Positions 14,205 to 20,127 of a DNA stretch of 20,127 bases are shown here, piece by piece. Position numbers and translations under genes: made by a program. Numbering within the stretch: position 1 is the first letter of the stretch; each line of letters starts with the position of its first letter. Where the stretch lies: positions 1 through 20,127 of the forward strand of contig MHTO01000003.1 of the NCBI GenBank assembly GCA_001823105.1, in the 5' to 3' direction. The notes under the pieces are model-generated. The model made no database searches and was not told the DNA's origin. It saw only the letters and a list, made by a program, of their open reading frames with translations. The DNA comes from Candidatus Wildermuthbacteria bacterium GWA2_46_15. Its GTDB lineage: Bacteria; Patescibacteriota; Minisyncoccia; Minisyncoccales; GWA2-46-15.

Positions 14205-14231
14205 TTACCAGTCACTTGGCAGCTAAACGAC

Positions 14232-15749
14232 ATGGCAACAAAAGAAGAAAACCAGCTTTCTCTGCTTCTGGACGACCTGACGGCTTTAGAGGAGTATATC
14301 CACGACCTTTTTAATTTTTCGCCGCTACCCATTTGTTTTATCAGTCCAGTGGGCGTAATTCTGGAAGTGAACCCAGCCCTGGAAAAGGCATCTGGTTTTA
14401 AGATGGACGAGATTGTGGGCGAGCCGTTGGAGAGAGTCTTTAAAAAAGAAGAAATCGGTCCCCTGGCCAGAGAAACCATCAAAGAAGGGTCTGTTGACGG
14501 CAAGGAATTAAGGTTTTTTCCCAAAGGAGGAGAAGAAGTTGCCGTTCAGGTTTTTACCAGAACTAGGAAGGACGAAAAAGGGGAGGTCGTCGGTTACTTC
14601 TTAAGCCTGTTCGACTTAACCGGAATCAAAAAAACTGAAGCCGAATTAAAGAGAGTTCAGACCGCTCTTTTAAACATCCTTGAAGATACCGAAGAAGCGC
14701 GCCGAAAAGCCGAAGAAGAAAAGGACAAAACTCAGGCGATCATCACGAATTTTACCGATGCCCTTTTCTTTTTTGATAAAGACCATCGCCTGGCGCTGAT
14801 GAACCCTCAGGCAGAGATTTTTTTTAAAATAAAGAAAGAAAAAGTGATCGGAGAATCCATTAATAGGCTTTACGAGCTTCCCGAACTTCGCGCTTTAATT
14901 GAATTTTTGGGCGAAGGCATGAAAGAAGTTTCTCGAAAGGAGTTTCCTCTCACGGAGGACTTTATCCTTGAGGTTTCCGTGATTTCGATGAAACGCGATA
15001 GCGTTGATCTGGGAGACTTGGTTGTCCTTCACGACGTTAGCCGAGAAAAAACAATAGAAAGGCTCAAAACAGAATTCGTTTCTTTGTCGGCTCATCAGTT
15101 GAGGACGCCTCTCTCGGCGATCAAATGGAGCTTGATGATGATTTTAGATGGTGACTTAGGGGCGATTAACAAGGGTCAGAAGGATATTCTAGAGAAAACC
15201 TATTTGTCTAACGAAAGAATGATTGCCTTGATCAATGACCTTTTAAATCTGGCCCGGATTGAAGAAGGCAAATATGCTCTGAGTTTGGCCCCGGCCGATA
15301 TTGTCAAAATTTGCCAATCGATTATTGATCTGAGCGAAGAACCATTCAAAAACAAGGGAATAAAGCTCCGCTTCAACAAACCGGCTAAAAAAACCATTCA
15401 AGTCTTGGTCGACGAAGAGAAGCTTAAGCTGGTCATCCAAAACCTGCTGGACAATGCTTTCAAATATACTTTCAAAAACGGTCGCGTCTCTTTGTCCTTA
15501 AAAGAAATCGATAAAGGGGTGCGAATCGAAGTTAAGGATACGGGAATTGGCATTGTTGAAAAAGAACAAAAAAGAGTTTTTTCTAAGTTCTTCCGGACAA
15601 ACGAAGCGGTTCTGGTTGAGCCGGCCGGCAGCGGGCTCGGCCTCTATATGGCCAAGAATATTATTGAGGGTCACGGCGGAAAAATCGGCTTTATTTCAAA
15701 GGTGGACCAAGGAACAACTTTCTATTTCGTCTTACCGACCAAGTCTTGA
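14232..15749 (+). CDS. Cytoplasmic PAS-PAS sensor histidine kinase
   Basis: The 505-aa protein has no membrane helix. In order it has a PAS domain (about 24-132), a short coiled coil (134-168), a second PAS domain (about 169-272), a HisKA domain with the phospho-accepting His288 in SAHQLRTPL, and an HATPase_c domain with N-box residues Asn404 and Asn408, G1 box DTGIG (436-440), F box FSKFFR (450-455) and G2 box GSGLGL (466-471). All kinase motifs are intact. As a soluble kinase it probably takes its input from the HAMP protein, the V4R-like protein or a cytoplasmic ligand. Two receiver proteins follow and are its likely targets. Confidence 0.92.
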   Translation: MATKEENQLSLLLDDLTALEEYIHDLFNFSPLPICFISPVGVILEVNPALEKASGFKMDEIVGEPLERVFKKEEIGPLARETIKEGSVDGKELRFFPKGGEEVAVQVFTRTRKDEKGEVVGYFLSLFDLTGIKKTEAELKRVQTALLNILEDTEEARRKAEEEKDKTQAIITNFTDALFFFDKDHRLALMNPQAEIFFKIKKEKVIGESINRLYELPELRALIEFLGEGMKEVSRKEFPLTEDFILEVSVISMKRDSVDLGDLVVLHDVSREKTIERLKTEFVSLSAHQLRTPLSAIKWSLMMILDGDLGAINKGQKDILEKTYLSNERMIALINDLLNLARIEEGKYALSLAPADIVKICQSIIDLSEEPFKNKGIKLRFNKPAKKTIQVLVDEEKLKLVIQNLLDNAFKYTFKNGRVSLSLKEIDKGVRIEVKDTGIGIVEKEQKRVFSKFFRTNEAVLVEPAGSGLGLYMAKNIIEGHGGKIGFISKVDQGTTFYFVLPTKS

Positions 15750-15812
15750 CGGGCAAGACTCAACCGGCTTTCCTTTGACGAGGTTCTTTGATACAATTAA
15801 TTTATAATCACC

Positions 15813-16190
15813 ATGAAGAAAATTCTCATCATTGAAGACGAAGAGATCATGCTTGATCTCATCCGACGAAAGATGACCAACGAGGGCTACGAGGTTATCG
15901 TGGCCAGAGACGGAGAAGAGGGACTGCGGCTGATTAAAGAGGGTCAACCAGACTTGATTTTACTTGATCTTATTATGCCCAAAAAAGATGGGTTTTCGGT
16001 TATGGCCGAGGTTCAGAAAAACGAGGCATTAAAAAAGATCCCCATCATTATTGTCTCTAATTCTGGACAGCCGGTGGAATTAAGCCAGGCCAGAAAGCTG
16101 GGAGCAAGAGATTGGTTGGTGAAAACCGAGTTCGACCCGCGAGAATTAGTCGAGAAGGTAAAAAATGTCCTCGCTGAGCTGGGCGAGTAA
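15813..16190 (+). CDS. Single-domain response regulator (receiver only), first copy
   Basis: At 125 aa this is a bare CheY-like receiver with no output domain. Asp52 in LLDLIMPKKDG is the phosphorylation site; Glu8-Asp9-Glu10 form the acidic pocket, Ser82 the conserved hydroxyl residue and Lys104 (LVKTEF) the active-site lysine. It follows the kinase by 63 bp. TATAAT at 15803-15808, four bases before the ATG, suggests that it may also have its own promoter, but no -35 sits at normal spacing. Output must be by contact with another protein. Confidence 0.93.
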   Translation: MKKILIIEDEEIMLDLIRRKMTNEGYEVIVARDGEEGLRLIKEGQPDLILLDLIMPKKDGFSVMAEVQKNEALKKIPIIIVSNSGQPVELSQARKLGARDWLVKTEFDPRELVEKVKNVLAELGE

Positions 16191-16207
16191 ATTAGCGGAA
16201 CAAATAC

Positions 16208-16585
16208 ATGCCACAGAAAATCTTAATTATTGAAGACGACCGATTTTTAAGGGAACTGATGTCTAAAAAACTGGTGGGCGAAGGTTATCAGATTTCTGAG
16301 GCCACCGATGGCGAAGAGGGAGTCCGGAGCGTCAAGTCGGAAAAGCCAGATCTGGTTTTGCTCGATCTAATTCTCCCCGGAATTGACGGTTTCGAAGTCC
16401 TTGCCAGGATAAAACAGGATCCGGAAATAGCTCAAACTCCGGTCATCGTTCTATCTAATCTGGGCCAGAAAGAAGATATTGAACGAGGCATAAAACTCGG
16501 GGCCGTTGACTATTTGATCAAAGCCCATTTTACCCCGGGCGAGATTGTCGAGAAGATTGCCAGCGTCTTTTCAAAAGAGGTTTAA
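16208..16585 (+). CDS. Single-domain response regulator (receiver only), second copy
   Basis: This 125-aa protein is a diverged paralogue of the receiver 17 bp upstream, the same length and layout: acidic pocket Glu9-Asp10-Asp11, phosphorylation site Asp53 in LLDLILPGIDG, Ser83 and Lys105 (LIKAHF). Surface helices differ clearly (for example SKKLVGEGYQISEATDGEEG against the first copy), so the two may have different partners. No output domain. The holA start codon is one base after the stop. Confidence 0.93.
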   Translation: MPQKILIIEDDRFLRELMSKKLVGEGYQISEATDGEEGVRSVKSEKPDLVLLDLILPGIDGFEVLARIKQDPEIAQTPVIVLSNLGQKEDIERGIKLGAVDYLIKAHFTPGEIVEKIASVFSKEV

Positions 16586-16586
16586 C

Positions 16587-17528
16587 ATGATTCTTTTTCT
16601 CTACGGACAGGATAGTTTTCGGTCTCGAAAGAAACTGAAAGAAATTATTGAACAGCATCAAAAAGTCCGCCCCGGCGGACTTAATTTGTTTTATCACGAC
16701 TTTCTCGAAGATAATTTTAGTGATTTTAGAAGCCAGATAGAAAACCAATCCATGTTCGTTGAGAAAAAACTGGTCGTGATTGAGAACGTTCTAGACAATC
16801 AGGATTTGAGTCAGAAGTTTTTAGAGTACCTTAAGGAAAAAGAGAAGCTTTTGCGCGATGACATCCTGATTTTTTTTGAGGTAAAGGAATTCAATTTAAA
16901 CAACTCTCTTTTTACCTTCTTAAAAAAAATCGCTCAGACTCAGGAATTTAAACCGCTAGCTTTACCGGCTTTAAGGCTTTGGATCAGGCAAGAGGCTAAG
17001 GAGCAAGGAACGGAAATCGAGGATCCGGCCATTGATCAGTTGATCGCTTTTTTTAATAATGATCTTTGGAGTCTTTCCAGTGAAATTAAAAAGCTCGCCA
17101 GCCTTAAAGCTGATCGAAAGATTGAAATTTCAGACATTGGCCTTTTGTCAAGGGCCAAGATTGAAACCAATATTTTTAAGACCATCGATGCAGTGGCCTC
17201 GGGCGACAAAAAAAATGCCCTAAAATTGATTAATCAGCACCTCGAAGAGGGAGATTCGCCGACTTATCTTTTGGCGATGGTCAACTATCAATTCCGCAAC
17301 CTTCTTTTGATTAAGGATTTGCTCGAGAAGAAAAATTCTCTGGACGTCATTTTAAAACTTACTCGGCTCAACCCCTTTGTCGCCCGAAAGGGCTATTTTC
17401 TTTCACAGAAATTTACCTTCAAAAAACTTAAAATAATCTACTCCCAAATTTTAGACACCGACTTTAAAATAAAAACGGGGAAGATCTCTCCCCGTCAGGG
17501 CCTAGAGCTGATGATTTCTGGCTTTTGA
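16587..17528 (+). CDS. holA: DNA polymerase III delta subunit
   Basis: HolA opens the sliding clamp as part of the clamp loader, so it works with the DnaN encoded upstream. The chosen ATG at 16587 lies one base after the preceding stop, has AGAGG six bases upstream (one of the few Shine-Dalgarno-like sites here) and gives the normal opening MILFLYGQDSFRSRKKLKEI; an earlier in-frame ATG would add 14 residues from inside the response-regulator gene. The 313-aa protein has the N-terminal RecA-like region and the typical helical C-terminal part (YLLAMVNYQFRNLLLIKDL and KIKTGKISPRQGLELMI). It is probably read on the same mRNA as the signalling genes. Confidence 0.92.
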   Translation: MILFLYGQDSFRSRKKLKEIIEQHQKVRPGGLNLFYHDFLEDNFSDFRSQIENQSMFVEKKLVVIENVLDNQDLSQKFLEYLKEKEKLLRDDILIFFEVKEFNLNNSLFTFLKKIAQTQEFKPLALPALRLWIRQEAKEQGTEIEDPAIDQLIAFFNNDLWSLSSEIKKLASLKADRKIEISDIGLLSRAKIETNIFKTIDAVASGDKKNALKLINQHLEEGDSPTYLLAMVNYQFRNLLLIKDLLEKKNSLDVILKLTRLNPFVARKGYFLSQKFTFKKLKIIYSQILDTDFKIKTGKISPRQGLELMISGF

Positions 17529-17537
17529 GCCAAAAGC
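17521..17537. terminator. Hairpin between convergent holA and rpsT
   Basis: GCTTTTG (17521-17527) pairs with CAAAAGC (17531-17537) around three bases and overlaps the holA stop codon. On the plus strand TTGTTTTTC follows a few bases later, so it may act as a weak terminator for holA; on the minus strand no T-run follows. Confidence 0.4.
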
Positions 17538-17812
17538 TAGGCTTGTTTTTCTTCGGACCTTTTCACGAGATGACTGGCTCTCGATATCTTTCGGGAGGCC
17601 TTATTCTTTTTGATGACGCCGATTTTAGCCGCTTTATCTAAAGCCTGAGAGATCTGGGGCAGAAGATTCTTGGCTTCGGCGACCCTCTTCTGAGCCAAAA
17701 GCGACTCAATCGTTTTTTCGAGTTTCTTGATTTTGTTCTTAGCCAGCTGGTTTTGCTTTCTCCTTCTTTTGCTTTGGCGCCAAGCCTTTTTGGCCGATTC
17801 GGTTAGTGGCAT
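17537..17812 (-). CDS. rpsT: 30S ribosomal protein bS20
   Basis: The 91-aa, lysine/arginine-rich protein opens MPLTESAKKAWRQSKRRRKQ and ends with the KNKASRKISRASHLVKR stretch typical of bS20, which binds 16S rRNA in the body of the small subunit. It is a single-gene unit on the minus strand, convergent with holA across 8 bp and divergent from the Mur ligase gene. Confidence 0.95.
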   Translation of the reverse strand: MPLTESAKKAWRQSKRRRKQNQLAKNKIKKLEKTIESLLAQKRVAEAKNLLPQISQALDKAAKIGVIKKNKASRKISRASHLVKRSEEKQA

Positions 17813-17839
17813 ATTCTTTCGCGGCGATTAAGATTTTTT

Positions 17840-17868
17840 ATGGTATCAAGAAAAAGCATTTTTGGCAA
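17840..17868 (-). promoter_or_regulatory. Probable promoter of rpsT
   Basis: On the minus strand, TTGCCA (17863-17868) and TACCAT (17840-17845) are 17 bp apart. The start would be near 17833, about 20 nt before the ATG. Its -35 shares bases with that of the divergent Mur ligase promoter. Confidence 0.45.
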
Positions 17869-17889
17869 GGTTCACAAAAAAGCCATAAT
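17862..17889 (+). promoter_or_regulatory. Probable promoter of the Mur ligase gene
   Basis: TTGGCA (17862-17867) and CATAAT (17884-17889) are 16 bp apart, each one base from consensus. The start would be near 17896, about 9 nt before the ATG. TTGGCAA at 17862-17868 supplies the -35 of this promoter and, on the other strand, that of rpsT. Confidence 0.45.
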
Positions 17890-17904
17890 GGGTTAGATTA
17901 AAAG

Positions 17905-19233
17905 ATGATGATTCTTTATTTTATGAAGAGCATCGTTAAAAAACTTTTGCCTGGTTTTTTAATAAACTGGTATCATTTTGGTTTAGCTTTTTTAGCCGCT
18001 CTGGTCTATCGCTTCCCGGGCAAAAGAATCAAGGTCGTTGGCGTAACCGGCACCAACGGCAAATCCACCGTGGTTGAGATGCTTTCTCGCATTTTTGAAG
18101 AAGCCGGTTTTAAGGTCGCTTCTCTTTCCTCAATCAGGTTCAGAATTCTGGGCCGGGAAGAAGTCAACGACAAACGCATGACCATGCCTGGTCGCTTTTT
18201 CGTTCAACAGTTTTTGAGCCGGGCCGTTAAGACCGGCAGCCAATATCTGGTTTTGGAAGTCACTTCCGAGGGCATCAAACAGCATCGCCATCGTTTCATC
18301 GCCTTCGACGCTGTTGTCTTTACCAACTTGAGCCCGGAGCACATTGAAAGTCACGGCGGGTTCGAGAATTATCGCCGGGCCAAAGGGGAATTATTCAAGG
18401 CGACCTCAAAAATCCACGTCGTCAATTTGGACGATGAGAATAGCGAATTCTTTCTAAAATTTCCAGCTAAAGAAAAGTGGGGATACAGCATAAATTCAAA
18501 GCTCAAAACTCAAAGTTCAAAATTACGACCAGTGCTCCAAAATTTAATTGAAGCCGACAACGTCGAGATTCTCACCGATGGATCAAGGTTTGTCGTCAAT
18601 GGTTTAGGATTCAGGTTAAAATTACGGGGGGAATTTAATATTTACAATGCTCTGGCCGCCATAGCCATGGCTCAATCCCAGGGGATTGGCCTAGACGTCT
18701 GCCAGAGAGCTCTGGGAAAGGTTGAGGGGTTGCCCGGCCGGCTGGAGAAGGTAATCGCCGATCCCTTCACGATTTTTGTTGATTACGCTTTTACCCCCAA
18801 CGCTCTCCAGAAAGTGTATGAGACGCTTTCTGGGAATTCCAAACTGATTTGCGTTCTGGGTTCTTGCGGGGGAGGCAGGGACAAATGGAAGAGACCAGTC
18901 CTGGGAGGGATTGCCGCTAAATACTGTCAGGAAATTATCCTGACTAACGAAGATCCTTATGACGAAAATCCCCAAGAAATCATTGACCAGGTGGCTTCTG
19001 GCGCAGAAAGTATCCGCATAAATCAGCCGTATCAGCATCAATCAGCGGTTTGGAAAATTATCGATAGAAGAGAAGCAATCGCCAAAGCTTTAAACCTGGC
19101 AAAAGATGGCGATACAGTAATAATTACCGGCAAGGGTTGCGAACCTTCAATTTGCCTTGCGGGCGAGAAACAGATACCTTGGGACGATAGGCAGGTGATT
19201 AGAGAAGAATTTGCCAAAATTTATGCCCGGTAG
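17905..19233 (+). CDS. Mur ligase, MurE-like, without the UDP-binding N-domain
   Basis: Mur ligases add amino acids to the peptidoglycan precursor using ATP. The 442-aa protein has the ATP loop TGTNGKST at 48-55, the lysine (Lys160 in YRRAKGELF) that is carbamylated in the family, and the C-terminal domain with GRLEKV (278-283), VDYAFTPNAL (292-301) and NEDPYDENP (348-356). MurE enzymes that use meso-diaminopimelate carry DNPR at this last site; here Arg is replaced by Tyr, so the amino acid added cannot be told. Only about 40 residues precede the ATP loop, including a hydrophobic stretch (23-36), so the usual first domain that holds the UDP group is absent. A heptamer repeat inserts SKLKTQSSKL-like residues at 197-207. 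The ATG at 17923 (residue 7) is an alternative start. Confidence 0.8.
   Translation: MMILYFMKSIVKKLLPGFLINWYHFGLAFLAALVYRFPGKRIKVVGVTGTNGKSTVVEMLSRIFEEAGFKVASLSSIRFRILGREEVNDKRMTMPGRFFVQQFLSRAVKTGSQYLVLEVTSEGIKQHRHRFIAFDAVVFTNLSPEHIESHGGFENYRRAKGELFKATSKIHVVNLDDENSEFFLKFPAKEKWGYSINSKLKTQSSKLRPVLQNLIEADNVEILTDGSRFVVNGLGFRLKLRGEFNIYNALAAIAMAQSQGIGLDVCQRALGKVEGLPGRLEKVIADPFTIFVDYAFTPNALQKVYETLSGNSKLICVLGSCGGGRDKWKRPVLGGIAAKYCQEIILTNEDPYDENPQEIIDQVASGAESIRINQPYQHQSAVWKIIDRREAIAKALNLAKDGDTVIITGKGCEPSICLAGEKQIPWDDRQVIREEFAKIYAR
18496..18523 (+). repeat. Four-copy heptamer repeat inside the Mur ligase gene
   Basis: Four 7-bp units of the form TCAAARY (TCAAAGC, TCAAAAC, TCAAAGT, TCAAAAT) run head to tail. 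Because 7 is not a multiple of 3, each unit is read in a new frame and yields NSKLKTQSSKL. Similar TTCAAAA-type heptamer tracts occur as dispersed elements in CPR genomes (from general knowledge, not checked here). The insert lies between two domains and keeps the frame. Confidence 0.8.
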
Positions 19234-19250
19234 TACAATGCGGAAAACAA

Positions 19251-20127
19251 ATGAGGGTTAAAGAAATTTACAATTTAGCCGTCAAGATGGGCCGGGAGGC
19301 AGACTTTCGTCCGGTTGAACACATCGACAAACTGTTAAAATGGAGGAAAGAAAAGTTCGATAAGATGTCCTCCGAAGAAAAAACGGAGTTTGACCAGGAG
19401 TCTCTGGAGAATCCCTACTCCGATAGCCGAATTCTGCACTTGGCTGAAGATCGGGAGATAAAACGAGTCCTGGTCGGTATCGATATTGATCCCGCCGAAA
19501 TTTTATTGGCCAAAGAATTAGGCAATATTGATTTAATTATCTCTCACCATCCTTTGGGCAAAGCTTTGGCCAGCCTGCACGAGGTGATGGAGTTGCAGTG
19601 CGACGTTCTCAGTCAATACGGCGTGCCCATTAATGTGGCCGAAGGCTTGATGCGGGAAAGAATTTCAGAAGTGGCTCGTCGGGTTGGTTCTGGCAATCAC
19701 CAACAGGTTGTTGATACGGCCAAACTTTTAGGTTTTAACCTGATGTGTTCGCACACGATTGCCGATAACCTGGCCGCTCGCTATTTAAAAGAAAAGATTG
19801 AGAAAGCCGATCCAGAGAGAATCAGCGATTTAATGAAGCTTTTGCGGGAAATCAAGGAATATCAGATAGCGGCCAAGCTTTGTGCCGGGCCCAAGATTTT
19901 CGTTGGCCAATCCGACAATCGTTGCGGCAAAATCGCCTTAACGGAGATCACCGGCGGCACCGAAGGCTCGCCCAAACTCTACGAAAAAATGGCCATCGCC
20001 GGCCTCGGCACCGTTGTCGGCATGCACATGTCCGAGGAGGGCAAGAAAGAGGCAGAAAGCGCTAACCTGAACGTCGTCATTGCCGGTCACATGTCGTCTG
20101 ATTCATTGGGGATGAATCTTTTTCTGG
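19251..20127 (+). CDS. NIF3/DUF34-like metal-binding protein (3' truncated)
   Basis: The frame opens with ATG at 19251, 17 bp after the Mur ligase stop, and continues to the window edge (292 codons seen). It has the NIF3 hallmark pair His99-His100 in IDLIISHHPLGKALA and a later block AGHMSSDSLGMN (279-289), both expected to bind a dinuclear metal centre. Middle segments (NVAEGLM, MCSHTIADNLAA, TEITGGTEGSPKLYEKM, VVGMHMSEEGKKEAE) match the longer bacterial NIF3-like subtype rather than the GTP cyclohydrolase-type annotation sometimes given. The function of the family is not settled. A short out-of-frame ATG at 19238 is not a better start. Probably co-transcribed with the Mur ligase. Confidence 0.85.
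   Translation, partial: MRVKEIYNLAVKMGREADFRPVEHIDKLLKWRKEKFDKMSSEEKTEFDQESLENPYSDSRILHLAEDREIKRVLVGIDIDPAEILLAKELGNIDLIISHHPLGKALASLHEVMELQCDVLSQYGVPINVAEGLMRERISEVARRVGSGNHQQVVDTAKLLGFNLMCSHTIADNLAARYLKEKIEKADPERISDLMKLLREIKEYQIAAKLCAGPKIFVGQSDNRCGKIALTEITGGTEGSPKLYEKMAIAGLGTVVGMHMSEEGKKEAESANLNVVIAGHMSSDSLGMNLFL

Noticed and set aside
15775..15808. TTGACG / TATAAT as a standard promoter for the first receiver gene
   Set aside because: The spacer is 22 bp, too long for a normal sigma70 promoter; only the -10 is kept as a weak candidate.
1..20127. Alternative genetic code 25 (UGA as glycine)
   Set aside because: ruvC, pilB and the exonuclease gene end in TGA at the expected family lengths, so UGA is a stop.
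1..20127. tRNA or rRNA genes, insertion sequences, prophage or toxin-antitoxin genes
   Set aside because: Gaps are short and show no cloverleaf, rRNA core, transposase or inverted terminal repeats; no open frame resembles these families.

Overview
The window reads as the replication-origin neighbourhood of a small-genome bacterium, most likely a member of the Candidate Phyla Radiation (Patescibacteria, Parcubacteria-like). The ancestral order rpmH-rnpA-yidC-khpB (minus strand) next to dnaA-dnaN (plus strand) marks the origin region. Several features fit that lineage: a truncated pilin-like membrane protein with an exported C-terminus, a lamin-tail-domain surface protein, a PilB ATPase without its N-terminal domain, a 5'-3' exonuclease with no polymerase domain attached, a Mur ligase without the usual first domain, and few Shine-Dalgarno sequences. 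UGA is used as a normal stop (ends of ruvC, pilB and the exonuclease gene), which argues against the code-25 lineages Gracilibacteria and Absconditabacteria. The lineage is inferred from gene content only.

Layout. 1-1080: 3' part of a membrane-anchored protein with four betagamma-crystallin-like Greek-key motifs, convergent with khpB. 1077-2770: khpB, yidC, rnpA and rpmH on the minus strand. 2771-2961: divergent promoter region. 2962-5699: dnaA and dnaN with a 245-bp AT-rich gap between them. 5676-7604: class A penicillin-binding protein, overlapping dnaN tail to tail. 7605-8078: a non-standard interval holding a terminator, a very acidic 50-aa ORF, four perfect copies of a 16-bp repeat and two GC-rich hairpins. 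8079-10096: ruvC, yebC and a lamin-tail-domain gene in one minus-strand operon. 10097-10323: a candidate plus-strand structured RNA with a perfect consensus promoter (TTGACA-17-TATAAT) and an intrinsic terminator. 10324-11637: pilB-like ATPase. 11714-12628: 5'-3' exonuclease. 12659-17528: a signalling run (HAMP membrane sensor, V4R/haem-NO-binding-like protein, cytoplasmic PAS histidine kinase, two single-domain response regulators) followed by holA. 17537-17812: rpsT. 17905-20127: MurE-like ligase and the first part of a NIF3/DUF34 gene that runs off the end.

Function. Most genes are housekeeping: replication (dnaA, dnaN, holA, exonuclease), recombination (ruvC), RNA processing and translation (rnpA, rpmH, rpsT, khpB, yebC), membrane insertion (yidC) and peptidoglycan synthesis (PBP1, Mur ligase). 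The accessory layer is a putative two-component pathway whose stimulus and output are unknown; both regulators lack DNA-binding domains, so output is probably by protein-protein contact. The parts most worth a second look are the candidate RNA at about 10100-10284, the repeat/acidic-ORF locus at 7665-8053 (which shares a 12-bp element with the dnaA promoter), the crystallin-like protein, and promoters that place the start codon at or next to the predicted transcription start.
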